From assembly GCA_913775095.1 (NCBI GenBank), contig CAJYIW010000018.1:62001-126000 (forward strand): 64,000 nt of DNA. Reading direction: 5' to 3'. The position numbers and the translations under genes are program-made. The notes below the pieces were generated by a model, which was not told the origin of the DNA, searched no databases, and saw only the letters and a program-made list of their open reading frames with translations. Below, piece by piece: positions 11,105-19,953 of the stretch. How positions within the stretch are numbered: the stretch's first letter is position 1; the number at the start of each line of letters is the position of its first letter. Source of the DNA: an uncultured Siphonobacter sp. (GTDB lineage Bacteria > Bacteroidota > Bacteroidia > Cytophagales > Spirosomataceae).

Positions 11105-11115
11105 GTATTTCACGT

Positions 11116-11151
11116 AAAAGCCCGGCTTATGATCACACAAGCCGGGCTTTT
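11116..11151 (-). terminator. terminator downstream of rfbC
   Basis: AAAAGCCCGGCTT (11116-11128) and AAGCCGGGCTTTT (11139-11151) form a perfect 13-bp stem with a 10-base loop, 19 bases after the rfbC stop on the reverse strand. Confidence 0.7.
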
Positions 11152-11169
11152 ATAAATATATTCAGAAAC

Positions 11170-11739
11170 CTATTTCGTCGCTGCTACCTGCTGAAATTCT
11201 TTCCAGGTAGGCAGAATCTGATCTTTAGACGAAACAATCGGTGCTTCGATGCCGTATTTCTCAAATTCCCAGTCAATGCCTAGATCAGGGTCATTCCATA
11301 ACAGCCCCGACTCGGAAGCTTTGTTATAGAGGTTGGTGCATTTGTACATGAACGTAGCCTCTTCCAGAGCAATAAAGCCATGAGCAAAGCCACCCGGAAC
11401 CCAAAGCATGTTGCCGCGGGCAGAATCCAGCAAAAATTTTTCATGCTGTCCATAGGTAGGAGAATCCGGACGAATGTCTACGACAATATCCAGTACTTTT
11501 CCCTGGGTACAACGCACCAGCTTCCCCTGAGCGTAAGGCTCGTGCTGACAGTGCAGGCCCCGCAAAACCCCCTTTTTAGACCAGGAATGGTTATCCTGAA
11601 CAAACTGACCGGCCGAAGGCAGGCCCGCCTGCTGGAAAACGGGTTCATTGTACGACTCCCAAAAAAAGCCGCGTTCATCTTCAAAGATTCGGGGAAATAA
11701 TTCAACCAATCCGGTTATCTGGCCAGAACGAAATTCCAT
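11170..11739 (-). CDS. rfbC: dTDP-4-dehydrorhamnose 3,5-epimerase
   Basis: 189 aa cupin-fold epimerase of the dTDP-L-rhamnose pathway. Motifs: FEDERGFFWESYN, FVQDNHSWSKKGVLRGLHCQ (catalytic histidine in the RGLH context), GKLVRCTQGKVLDIVVDIR, GQHEKFLLDSARGNMLWVPGGFAHGF and SGLLWNDPDLGIDW. Length is normal. No other rml genes are nearby, so it appears to be a stand-alone copy, flanked by a terminator and preceded by a -7 box. Confidence 0.96.
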   Translation of the reverse strand: MEFRSGQITGLVELFPRIFEDERGFFWESYNEPVFQQAGLPSAGQFVQDNHSWSKKGVLRGLHCQHEPYAQGKLVRCTQGKVLDIVVDIRPDSPTYGQHEKFLLDSARGNMLWVPGGFAHGFIALEEATFMYKCTNLYNKASESGLLWNDPDLGIDWEFEKYGIEAPIVSSKDQILPTWKEFQQVAATK

Positions 11740-11791
11740 GCAAAGTGTAAAAGGGTTGCGTGTTTAAGAATAGCAAGACAATTTTGCTGGA

Positions 11792-11799
11792 CAAAAATA
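11792..11799 (-). promoter_or_regulatory. -7 box candidate for rfbC
   Basis: Reads TATTTTTG on the reverse strand, matching TAnnTTTG, about 50 bases upstream of the rfbC ATG. No clear -33 element is seen. Confidence 0.35.
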
Positions 11800-11923
11800 G
11801 GGAATTCCTCACGTCACTTCGGTTTTTGTTGACGAAAGTTTATAAATGGCTTTCTTCTTGACCTAATTTCGAGTAATTCTCAGGTACTATAACTAATTTT
11901 CGATTTTAATCTCCCCTAGATCC

Positions 11924-12772
11924 GTGACTCGTTCCGAACTTTTTGCTCAGATTAAAGCCAAGTCTTCTTATTTATGCGTGGGCCTGGATACCGATATCCA
12001 GAAAATTCCCGCTCATTTACGCTCGGAACCGGATCCTGTTTTTGCGTTCAACCGGGCCATTATTGAGGCAACGCATTCCTACGCCGTTGCGTACAAACCC
12101 AATCTGGCTTTTTATGAAGCCATGGGCCCCCGGGGCTGGGAAAGTTTGCAGAAGACGCTGGAAATCATTCCTAAGGAATGTTTTACTATCGCCGATGCCA
12201 AACGGGGCGATATCGGAAATACTTCGGGCCTATATGCCCGTGCTTTTTTTGATAAGGAGGCTTCCGGACTGGACTTTGATTCCGTTACCGTTGCCCCCTA
12301 CATGGGCGAAGATTCCGTGAAACCTTTTCTGGATTTTCCCGGCAAATGGGTCATCCTGCTGGCTTTGACTTCGAATGCGGGCAGCAGTGATTTTCAACGG
12401 CTGGAAGTAGTAAAAAATGCCGATACTTTACATTCCAGAGCTTTGTATGAGCAGGTATTAATGACTTCTCAAAACTGGGGCAATCGCGATCAGCTGATGT
12501 ATGTCGTGGGAGCAACCCAGGCCCATCAGCTTCAGCGGATTCGGGAGCTGGTGCCCGAACATTTTTTGCTGGTTCCGGGCGTCGGAGCTCAGGGCGGTAG
12601 TCTGGAGGAAGTATCCAAATATGGCATGAATCGGCAGTGTGGCCTGCTGGTTAATTCTTCCCGGGCTATTATTTACGCTTCCTCAGGCACCGATTTTGCC
12701 CAGCGGGCCGCGGCAGAAGCCCGTCAGGTACAACAGGAAATGGCTATTTATCTGAACGAATACCTTACGTAG
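11924..12772 (+). CDS. pyrF: orotidine 5'-phosphate decarboxylase (type 2)
   Basis: 282 aa, the long type-2 form. Decarboxylates OMP to UMP. Motifs: [26 protein letters not shown], the catalytic [15 protein letters not shown] (the DxKxxD array), [13 protein letters not shown] and [10 protein letters not shown]. The start is GTG at 11924; no ATG sits at a family-consistent position, and the GTG gives the expected N-terminus [18 protein letters not shown]. Confidence 0.96.
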   Translation: MTRSELFAQIKAKSSYLCVGLDTDIQKIPAHLRSEPDPVFAFNRAIIEATHSYAVAYKPNLAFYEAMGPRGWESLQKTLEIIPKECFTIADAKRGDIGNTSGLYARAFFDKEASGLDFDSVTVAPYMGEDSVKPFLDFPGKWVILLALTSNAGSSDFQRLEVVKNADTLHSRALYEQVLMTSQNWGNRDQLMYVVGATQAHQLQRIRELVPEHFLLVPGVGAQGGSLEEVSKYGMNRQCGLLVNSSRAIIYASSGTDFAQRAAAEARQVQQEMAIYLNEYLT

Positions 12773-12803
12773 GAAAACATTGGGGTCTTTTCTGAAACGA
12801 TGG

Positions 12804-14003
12804 ATGCAGGTAACGGAGCCTAACAAACGCCGTTTCTGGCTTCTATTCGCCATTCTTACTGAGTTAATTACGCTTGCCATCTGGTGGGGCAAACGCCCCG
12901 TCCCACCGGATTACTTTACCTATACCCGGCTGGCAGACCTTCTGGCCAGCGGCCAGGGGTATCTGGAACACGGAAAAGCCTTTACCTTTTTCCCGCCCGG
13001 CTATCCTGTTTTCCTGATGATTATTCATTCAGGAGCCGACCTCTTCGCCCTGGATCGCCCCCTGACCGTCATTGGAGTTGACCTTTGGGTCGGAGCGGTT
13101 ACACTCCTTTACTTTCGTAGCATTGCTCGGGCGATTCTTCCCCCACGCATGGCCGAGTTTGCCACGTTACTCTGGGCGACGTATCCATTTCAGTTAGTGC
13201 TTTATACACAGCCTAACAGCGAAATACCCTTCCTTCTGACCTTTCTCGCAGCGATCAGTTATTACATTCAATACCTGAAAAATCGCCAGTTGAAAGACAG
13301 CTTCATGGGAGGATTATGGCTGGGAATTTCCTGTTTATTACGCCCCATCACCCTGTATCTCTCCCTGATTTTAGCTTTTTACCAATGGTGGTATGAATAC
13401 CAGTCTAAGAAAACGCTACGCACGTCGGGGCTGGCTATTTTGCTTTGGCTGGGCTCGTTCTGCGTCATGATTTTACCCTGGGAAGGGTACGTGTACGCTT
13501 ACAATCAGGAATGGATTCCCGTGCAGGGAAAGTCCGTCCTGCCCATTTACGAAGGGTTAATATTTGGTCATGAATCCTATCATGGCTTACCCACAAAGGT
13601 TTCGGCCGATGTGTACGCGTTCATGGCCGATGTTGCTTCCGAAAGCCCTACCCTGCCTTCCCTTCTGGAGAAAATAAAAGCCGCCGATCCATTGGTTCTG
13701 GTAGAGCTGCTGAGGTATAAAATGGTACGCAGCTGGTATGGCCTTTGGGATAACCCCAACGAAAAACCCGTCCAGTATCTTCAGGCGGTGTATCTGTTCA
13801 TGGCTTTAACAGGGATCGTCAGGAGCTTCAGACGCCGTTATTTTTCCTGGTTACTTTTCCTTCCATTCCTGCTCATGATGTATTACTGGGGTACCACCAT
13901 CCTCATCATTCCGTTGCTGCGATACATGATTCCAGCCATGCCTTTTGTAATGATTTACGTGGCGTTGGCGTGTATGCGGACACTTAAATCACCTGCCGGA
14001 TGA
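12804..14003 (+). CDS. GT-C type membrane glycosyltransferase
   Basis: About 399 aa with roughly ten hydrophobic segments. After the first membrane segment comes the acidic loop PVPPDYFTYTRLADLLASG, followed by FFPPGYPVFLM, resembling the catalytic Asp region of the ArnT/PMT (GT39/GT83-like) fold that uses lipid-phosphate sugars. The central cytoplasmic boundary LLRPITLYLSLILAF fits too. Start choice is uncertain: a TTG at 12780 adds 8 residues; the ATG at 12804 is preferred. The donor and acceptor cannot be told. It follows pyrF by 31 bases and overlaps the convergent next gene by 20 bases. Confidence 0.75.
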   Translation: MQVTEPNKRRFWLLFAILTELITLAIWWGKRPVPPDYFTYTRLADLLASGQGYLEHGKAFTFFPPGYPVFLMIIHSGADLFALDRPLTVIGVDLWVGAVTLLYFRSIARAILPPRMAEFATLLWATYPFQLVLYTQPNSEIPFLLTFLAAISYYIQYLKNRQLKDSFMGGLWLGISCLLRPITLYLSLILAFYQWWYEYQSKKTLRTSGLAILLWLGSFCVMILPWEGYVYAYNQEWIPVQGKSVLPIYEGLIFGHESYHGLPTKVSADVYAFMADVASESPTLPSLLEKIKAADPLVLVELLRYKMVRSWYGLWDNPNEKPVQYLQAVYLFMALTGIVRSFRRRYFSWLLFLPFLLMMYYWGTTILIIPLLRYMIPAMPFVMIYVALACMRTLKSPAG

Positions 14004-15021
14004 CGTTCTTGATGTTCAGCTCCACAATATCGACCATGCTATTACACTTCAGATATAGTCGGTTCTTGTAATGATGGGCCAGGCCTTTTTTCAATTCAAC
14101 AATATTGGCGTCGGTGGAAAGTGGGTAACGGTTAGCCACATCGCGTAAGTGAGCCAGTCGGTGCCGCTCGCTTCTGATGCGGTGAATGAGCATGGAACGT
14201 TCTTCCTGCTGGTATTGCCAGACGGTTCTGTCCGTTAGATGCTCCATCGCCAGTTTGACATAGGGATAATTCTCCTTGAAAAACTGGGGCATATACACCC
14301 GCCGGTTTCCTTCGTAAAACTGCTGGTCGAAATCAATGCAGCGAATGCGAAACTGAAAGTCGTCGAAGTCCGGTGTAATCTGCCAGACGAAGTTATACGA
14401 ACGCATATCGCCCAGCAACATAATCAGACAGCGTTCATTGAACTTTACGAATTCCTTGGCAATCCGTATGGGATTGTATTCCGTATTGGGCATGTATTTC
14501 TGATGAAAGACGTCGCCGGGTATGCCCGCAATGTGCTCTTCCACCAGAGTGGTATGATCCACCAAATAGTTCACGTCATTGGGTGACAGGGTATGTTCCA
14601 GCTCCAGCCCGTAGATCCGCGAAGCATCCGCTTTTTTGATGTAGAAATAATCATATACATCGTTCAGACGATTTACGATTTTGATTCGGAAAGGGTGCGT
14701 ATTTCCAAAGGTACAGTAGTCAATGCGATCAATGTACTTATGTTCCACAATGTGAAGATTACCCGACGTATTGAGCATCGCGTAAATCTTTTTGAGGCCG
14801 TTATGGATCCGTTCCATATCGTAGGAAGGATAAAGCGGCGTTTCCCAAAGTGAATCTTTTCCGTACTTATCCATCAGCGGAATCGATTCCTGAAAGTTCA
14901 TCAGATCGGAATAACTGATCGGCAACTTCGCCTCCCGCTGATAGGTATGAAGGTATTTATGCAACTCCGGACTAATCGGAAAAAGAGGCTTCTTTTTATT
15001 GATAGTTACGTCTTCTTTCAT
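13984..15021 (-). CDS. conserved protein with a kinase-like catalytic loop
   Basis: 345 aa, no signal peptide or membrane segment. I do not recognise a named family. The order VEEHIAGIPGDVF, then CLIMLLGDMRSYNFVW, then RIRCIDFDQQFY is reminiscent of the catalytic loop (GDxxxxN) and the metal-binding DFD of protein-kinase-like/aminoglycoside-phosphotransferase folds, and FRIKIVNR...FYIKKAD could hold the ATP-site lysine. This is inference from motif order only. The C-terminus (about 255-345) is helical and charged. It overlaps the glycosyltransferase tail to tail. Confidence 0.7.
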   Translation of the reverse strand: MKEDVTINKKKPLFPISPELHKYLHTYQREAKLPISYSDLMNFQESIPLMDKYGKDSLWETPLYPSYDMERIHNGLKKIYAMLNTSGNLHIVEHKYIDRIDYCTFGNTHPFRIKIVNRLNDVYDYFYIKKADASRIYGLELEHTLSPNDVNYLVDHTTLVEEHIAGIPGDVFHQKYMPNTEYNPIRIAKEFVKFNERCLIMLLGDMRSYNFVWQITPDFDDFQFRIRCIDFDQQFYEGNRRVYMPQFFKENYPYVKLAMEHLTDRTVWQYQQEERSMLIHRIRSERHRLAHLRDVANRYPLSTDANIVELKKGLAHHYKNRLYLKCNSMVDIVELNIKNVIRQVI

Positions 15022-15328
15022 AACTCTTTGATCATTTGTTCACTACTACGCCTCAAGTTTCATCCCATCATCTTCAGGCTCATGCCGGGTGTTCTTTTTA
15101 TCCTGCCCCGTAGGCTAATTCTCTATTCATGAAAAATAACGCTGTCCATGAACCTATCAACAACTGATAATCAGAAAACACCCGGGTAACTCTTTTTTCT
15201 TACGCTGGCTACACATGAATTTAGTTAACGCAGGAGTATAATTTATGCGTTTAAACCCAATCAGGCACTCATGCCTGATTGGGTTCCTGGTTAAAAAAGA
15301 CTTTACTAAAAAGAAATACCCGGCTTGC
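15022..15328. other. 307-base intergenic region with two inverted repeats
   Basis: No ORF is credible here. CCGGGTGTT (15085-15093) and AACACCCGG (15177-15185) form perfect 9-bp arms about 80 bases apart. A compact hairpin lies at 15254-15285. The region lies upstream of the kinase-like gene and downstream of the amylase gene, both on the reverse strand, so it must hold the amylase end and the other gene's promoter, but no TAnnTTTG box is clear. Confidence 0.5.
15254..15285 (-). terminator. stem-loop after the GH13 gene
   Basis: AACCCAATCAGGCA (15254-15267) and TGCCTGATTGGGTT (15272-15285) form a perfect 14-bp stem with a 4-base loop, 44 bases past the stop. The T tail on the reverse strand is short (TTTAAA), so it could be a processing or stabilising hairpin. 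Confidence 0.5.
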
Positions 15329-17065
15329 CTAGTTTAGTTTATAAATCACGGCCTGCCATGGCAGCAGTGCAATGGTATTGTTTTGGAGGGTCGGTTTTGT
15401 TGTCAGGTTATTGATCGCTAGGGTTGAGACCCGCATAACTTTCGGAAGGGTCACTTGGGAGGTAACGTCGCTGAAGTTCAGAACAACGAGGAGTTTATTC
15501 TTTCCTTCAATACGGGTATAAGCGTAAATATGTGGATTGTTTTCATCCACTTCTGTATAATCTCCGTACACCAGAACTTTGTTCTCTTTTCGGAATTTTA
15601 CCATTTGTCTGAAATAATTGACACAGCTTTCCGGGTTGTTTTCCTGATTTTGCAAATTGATTTCCTTATAGCTGTCCCCTACTCTAATCCAGGGTGAACT
15701 GGTTGAGAAACCGGCATTTTCTTCAGCATTCCACTGAAAAGGCGTGCGTGCGTTATCTCTACTGTATTTGATATTTTTTTGCATGAACGCCTTCAGGTCA
15801 CCGCCTTTGCTTTGCTGATATTTGTATTCGTTGATGGTCTGGATGTCTTTAAATTCCGAAATGTCCTTAAATCCTGCATTCGTCATGCCGATTTCATCGC
15901 CGTTGTAGATGTAAGGGGTGCCCCGCATGGTCAGCAAAAACGTAGAAATGAGCTTGGCGGATGCCTCCCGGTATGGCTCAGCAGGATTACCGATGCGGTC
16001 AATGACTCTGGACTGATCGTGGTTGCCCATGAATATGGATAACCAGCCGTCGTTTTGAAATTCTTTGTCCCATTTGGTAAAAATTTTCTTCAGCTTCAGC
16101 AGGGTATAATCGGGACTGGAAGATACGTCTACCGCATCAAACGCGTAGGCCATGTCCAGTTCCCTGCGTTCGGTGTCCACCAGATTGTGGGCATCCTGCA
16201 TGTTTCGTCCGGCTCCTTCGGCCACGCTCATCAGGTTGTATTTGGCGTACACTTCCTGATGCATTTCTTTGAGGTAATCGTGTATGGGAGGTACCATAGC
16301 ATAGAACTGAACGAAGTTTGAAGCGTTCAATCCTTTAAATACGGGAAACGAGGTATCCTTCACACAGAACTGGAAAGCATCCATACGAAAACCGTCCACC
16401 CCTTTATTGGCCCAGAATTTCATAATGTCATACACCTCTTTTCTTAAATCCGGGTTACTCCAGTTCAGATCGGGCTGTTTACTGGAAAAGTAATGCAGGT
16501 AATAGGAACGGGTCAGCGTATCGTATTTCCAGGCATCGTGGTTGACGTCAAACAGGCTGTAGCGGTAAGGGGGCGTACCTTTTTCCTCCGGCCACCAGTG
16601 GTAATAGTTACGGTATTTGCTGTCTCTTGAACTCCGGGCCTGGCGAAACCACTCGTGCTCATCGCTACTGTGGTTCACGACCAGATCCATGACGAGCCGC
16701 ATACCACGCTCGTGCATTCCCTGTAACATCTGGTCAAAATCCTTCATGGTGCCGAATTCTTTCATGATGTTGCGGTAGTCGCTAATGTCATAGCCATTGT
16801 CGTCATTGGGGGAACTGTAGATGGGATTGAGCCATACGACATCGACGCCCAGGCTTTTCAGGTAGTCCAGTTTTTGGGTAATTCCTTTCAAATCACCGAT
16901 CCCATCGCCATCCGAATCCTTAAAACTCCGGGGATATAATTGATACACAACGGCTTCTTTCCACCACTTCCGTTGTTTGCTGTAATTTTTATTCACCTGG
17001 GCATGGGCATGCAGCATTCCCATCATGCAGACTATCGTAGCCAGCTGGATTGTTTTCTTTATCAT
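15329..17065 (-). CDS. secreted GH13 alpha-glucosidase (oligo-1,6-glucosidase type)
   Basis: 578 aa. The ATG at 17065 gives a signal peptide (MIKKTIQLATIVCMMGMLHA, cleavage after HAHA). The catalytic barrel starts at WWKEAVVYQLYPRSF. Catalytic residues: nucleophile Asp in GFRMDAFQF (about 229), acid Glu in SVAEGAG (about 283), and the stabilising Asp in FMGNHDQSR. DLVVNHSSDEHEWF and NGYDISDYRNI place it among GH13 oligo-1,6-glucosidases/alpha-glucosidases. An in-frame ATG 24 codons upstream would bury the signal peptide and is rejected. It probably acts in the periplasm on isomalto- or malto-oligosaccharides. Confidence 0.93.
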   Translation of the reverse strand: MIKKTIQLATIVCMMGMLHAHAQVNKNYSKQRKWWKEAVVYQLYPRSFKDSDGDGIGDLKGITQKLDYLKSLGVDVVWLNPIYSSPNDDNGYDISDYRNIMKEFGTMKDFDQMLQGMHERGMRLVMDLVVNHSSDEHEWFRQARSSRDSKYRNYYHWWPEEKGTPPYRYSLFDVNHDAWKYDTLTRSYYLHYFSSKQPDLNWSNPDLRKEVYDIMKFWANKGVDGFRMDAFQFCVKDTSFPVFKGLNASNFVQFYAMVPPIHDYLKEMHQEVYAKYNLMSVAEGAGRNMQDAHNLVDTERRELDMAYAFDAVDVSSSPDYTLLKLKKIFTKWDKEFQNDGWLSIFMGNHDQSRVIDRIGNPAEPYREASAKLISTFLLTMRGTPYIYNGDEIGMTNAGFKDISEFKDIQTINEYKYQQSKGGDLKAFMQKNIKYSRDNARTPFQWNAEENAGFSTSSPWIRVGDSYKEINLQNQENNPESCVNYFRQMVKFRKENKVLVYGDYTEVDENNPHIYAYTRIEGKNKLLVVLNFSDVTSQVTLPKVMRVSTLAINNLTTKPTLQNNTIALLPWQAVIYKLN

Positions 17066-17673
17066 AGGGCAAGTAATTGTATTTTGATAAGTCAAAAAAA
17101 ACATTACTAAAGTGAAAAAATACGCATAGCTTCTCAATATACACTCATAACCTCTGCAATCCCGCGAAAAGGCATTATTTAAGTATATTTATCCATATTT
17201 TTACACTTGAACCTACTAGGTCAGGAAGAACAAAACGTAAGTTGGGTAATAGTTAAAATTGAAGTTAAGGGCAAGCCTTCATGAATTTTGAGATGCCAGG
17301 AGGTAGTGGTTTGATTCTCTGGAAAAACTTAGCCGCCAGCCACTTACCGGAGCATCGATGCTTTCGCCGCCTTACTTACCATAATTGTGTTGCTTAAAAA
17401 AAAACAAACGTTTAGTATTGGAACCGCCTCAACGGCCATAAGGGAAAAGAGAAAAGGCTGGCAGATTACCTCTACCCCCATAAATCATAAAACACTATCA
17501 GTCAGTAGGTTATATTTTAATTATACGCCTTACCTTAAATTAATTAATATTTATTAAAACCAGATTAAAAAATATTAGTTAGTATTACATTAACAGATGT
17601 TAATTTTCCAATCCGTCACTATCGTCTGTTCCTACTTATCCTTTTTCAATTTTAACTGTAAACTTATTTCTCC
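17066..17673. other. 608-base intergenic region, AT-rich towards the right
   Basis: A gap between divergent genes. Nothing coding is supported. The last 170 bases are strongly AT-rich (runs such as TTAATTAATATTTATTAAAA), consistent with promoter DNA for the DUF4394 gene. I could not place a convincing TTTG/TAnnTTTG pair for either gene, and I see no riboswitch or repeat. Confidence 0.4.
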
Positions 17674-19203
17674 ATGGTACATTTGTACAGAGGCATCCGT
17701 AAAATGGGTGCTGTAGTGACACTTGCCGCACTGGTTGCTCTTCAATCCTGCATGGACCACCGGACTCCGCCGTCACCACTTCCCAATTACAAGTTTTTTG
17801 GTTTAACTACCGATAACAAGTTACTGGAACTCAGTACGCAGTCACCAAACGCTCCTTCCCGTACGATCAACCTCAACGTACCTTCGGGAGAACGAGTGCT
17901 GGCCATTGATTTTCGCCCCGCAACGGGTCAGCTGTTCGCCGTTACGAGTGCCAGCAAACTCTACACCATTAATCTGGGAATGGATGCCGCCGCCGGCACG
18001 GCGACTCTCGTAGGAGCGGGAGCATTCTCTCCGGCTATCAATGGCACTGAAGTTGCGTTGGATTTTAACCCAACCGTTGATCGGATCCGTCTGGTTACCA
18101 ACACGGGTCAGAATTTACGTTTACATCCCGAAACCGGAGCGGTAGCCTTTACGGATGGCAACATCAATGGCGTTCCCGGTGCAGCCATCGCTGCGGGTGC
18201 TTATACCAACAGTCGATCAGGCGTTACGACGACGACGCTTTATGACATTGACCCGGTTACGGATCAGTTATACAAGCAGGATCCTCCTAACAATGGCAAC
18301 CTCGTGCCCGTTGGATCACTGGGCTTGGATATTCAGGCTGTGGGGGGCTTCGATATTTCCCCGGATAATTCCCTGGCCCTGGCTTCCGTGAAAGTGGAAG
18401 GCAAATGGGAAGTTTCTCTGGTAGATGTGGGGAATGGACGCCTGAAAAAACTCGGCGATCTCAGTCAGGAGCTGTTAGGACTGGCGTTGGCCCCGGAACC
18501 CGTTTCCTACGCCATTGATGCTGCTTCGGGTGACCTGATGATCTTCAACCACGCGAATCCATCCGCACCGGCCATTACCAAACCCATCACGGGTGTTCAG
18601 CCGGGTGAGCGAATTCTGGGTATCGATTTTCGTCCGGCAACGGGTCAGTTATACGCCCTGGGCAGCAATAGCCGCATTTACGTCATCTATACCTCTACGG
18701 GAGCCGCAGCCCCGGTTAGTTCAGGCAACCTGAGTGTTCCACTGGAAGGTACGGACTTTGGCTTTGACTTTAACCCAGTAGCTGATCGCATTCGCATCAT
18801 CAGCAACACGGGTCAGAACTTACGGGTGAATCCAGTAGATTTAGGAGCTACGGTTGACGGCAGAATAAACCCCGGCACTCCGACCGTAACGGCCTCGGCG
18901 TACACCAACAATTACGCGGGAACGACGGCTACAACGCTTTATAACTTCGATACCAATACGGATATGCTCTACCGCCAGGTACCTCCTAACGATGGAACCC
19001 TGGTTGCCGTGGGGTCTTCTGGTGTAGACGCTTTGGGTAATAATGGCTTCGACATTGGGGGCACTTCCGGATTAGCCTATGCTATTTTACAATCCGGCGG
19101 AAGCACCTTACTGTATAAAGTGGACCTGAGTACTGGAAAGGCTACCCAGGTTTCTGAGCCGATGAAGTCCGTACGCGGCTTCGCGATGGGTCTTGGATTC
19201 TAG
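17674..19203 (+). CDS. lipoprotein with two tandem DUF4394 domains
   Basis: 509 aa. Basic n-region MVHLYRGIRK, hydrophobic stretch, lipobox VALQSC (Cys near 26). Starting at 17674 keeps the positive n-region that the later ATG (17704) would remove. Two copies of DUF4394 follow (about 40-270 and 275-509): each has GERxLxIDFRPATGQLxAxxSxSxxY, EGTDFGFDFNPVADRIR-type strands, NTGQNLR and YTN....TTTLYxxDxxTDxLYxQxPPNxG. The repeats suggest one beta-propeller-like surface protein. Function unknown. Monocistronic, with a strong terminator shared with the convergent gene. Confidence 0.88.
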   Translation: MVHLYRGIRKMGAVVTLAALVALQSCMDHRTPPSPLPNYKFFGLTTDNKLLELSTQSPNAPSRTINLNVPSGERVLAIDFRPATGQLFAVTSASKLYTINLGMDAAAGTATLVGAGAFSPAINGTEVALDFNPTVDRIRLVTNTGQNLRLHPETGAVAFTDGNINGVPGAAIAAGAYTNSRSGVTTTTLYDIDPVTDQLYKQDPPNNGNLVPVGSLGLDIQAVGGFDISPDNSLALASVKVEGKWEVSLVDVGNGRLKKLGDLSQELLGLALAPEPVSYAIDAASGDLMIFNHANPSAPAITKPITGVQPGERILGIDFRPATGQLYALGSNSRIYVIYTSTGAAAPVSSGNLSVPLEGTDFGFDFNPVADRIRIISNTGQNLRVNPVDLGATVDGRINPGTPTVTASAYTNNYAGTTATTLYNFDTNTDMLYRQVPPNDGTLVAVGSSGVDALGNNGFDIGGTSGLAYAILQSGGSTLLYKVDLSTGKATQVSEPMKSVRGFAMGLGF

Positions 19204-19224
19204 TTGAAATGTGTGTTTATAGGT

Positions 19225-19259
19225 AAAAAGGTACGGGCTTAATCACCGTACCTTTTTTT
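19225..19259. terminator. bidirectional terminator
   Basis: AAAAAGGTACGG (19225-19236) pairs with CCGTACCTTTTT (19246-19257) around a 9-base loop, with T runs on both strands; it separates the convergent DUF4394 and DUF1877 genes. Confidence 0.85.
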
Positions 19260-19260
19260 A

Positions 19261-19776
19261 TTAACTTAAAAACACAATGACAGACTGGTCATGAGCGGAG
19301 GCCCGAGCGTAGAAATCTTTTACATGATTAAAGCCCCGTATTAAATAACTTCTGGCTTCCGGCACCTCCCAGTTTCCCGGATAAATGGACAGCTGGTTCA
19401 TTAACCCGGCATCGTACCGGGAAATGAAAATGTCATCGGTAATCAGACTCAGCATTTGCCAGGCCTGATGCACTTCTCCGGCACTCAGAAATCGAGGAGC
19501 TACTATGGCTTTTTCCAGCGGCACCTCCAGGGCGTGTTTTCCCGTAATGATACTGGTGAACGGTTCGGTCAGGGCCTCTTCAAAGGGCTTACCCGTAATC
19601 AGATACACCATTCCTTCCCAGGATTTTTTGATGCTTGTAAATTCCCCTTCCGTAAATACTTCGTCGGCTTTCTCCAAATCGCTTTCCAACAGATTGATGT
19701 TCCGAACGCTAAAACTTCGCTGATATTCTTTCAGGCGAGTCTCACTTACCCGAAGTAAAAAATGATTCATACTCAT
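19261..19776 (-). CDS. DUF1877 (YfbM-like) family protein
   Basis: 171 aa, cytosolic, no signal peptide. The N-terminus MSMNHFLLRVSETRLKEYQ and the central DKxWEGMVYLITG-like segment (SIKKSWEGMVYLITGKPFEEA), plus LSAGEVHQAWQML, match the YfbM/DUF1877 family, whose biochemical role is unknown. A second ATG two codons downstream is an equally possible start. It converges on the DUF4394 gene and has a TATGTTTG -7 box upstream. Confidence 0.8.
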   Translation of the reverse strand: MSMNHFLLRVSETRLKEYQRSFSVRNINLLESDLEKADEVFTEGEFTSIKKSWEGMVYLITGKPFEEALTEPFTSIITGKHALEVPLEKAIVAPRFLSAGEVHQAWQMLSLITDDIFISRYDAGLMNQLSIYPGNWEVPEARSYLIRGFNHVKDFYARASAHDQSVIVFLS

Positions 19777-19840
19777 ACGCGATCCAGGTGATGAACTTAG
19801 GTTTACGCAGGATTATCCCCTTGTTTTTGATTGATACCTA

Positions 19841-19848
19841 CAAACATA
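19841..19848 (-). promoter_or_regulatory. -7 box candidate for the DUF1877 gene
   Basis: TATGTTTG on the reverse strand, 64 bases upstream of the start. No -33 partner is visible. Confidence 0.3.
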
Positions 19849-19953
19849 CGGCTATTCCCGACGGAATCTTCCTGAAGCTTTTCCATGAGCGGTTTGGCAA
19901 AACAGCGTTTCCTTAGCAAATTCGTTCCTTGTTTTACGAACCATCAAGAAACT

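Noticed and set aside
11104-11140. TTG start extending the hot-dog gene by 12 codons
   Set aside because: The extra codons lie in the rfbC terminator hairpin, so the ATG at 11104 is used.
12780-12803. TTG start for the GT-C glycosyltransferase
   Set aside because: Possible but less likely than the ATG at 12804; it would begin within 8 bases of the pyrF stop. Kept as an alternative only.
15254-15285. Riboswitch or RNA gene in the 15022-15328 gap
   Set aside because: Only simple hairpins are visible; none of the conserved cores of known riboswitches could be matched.
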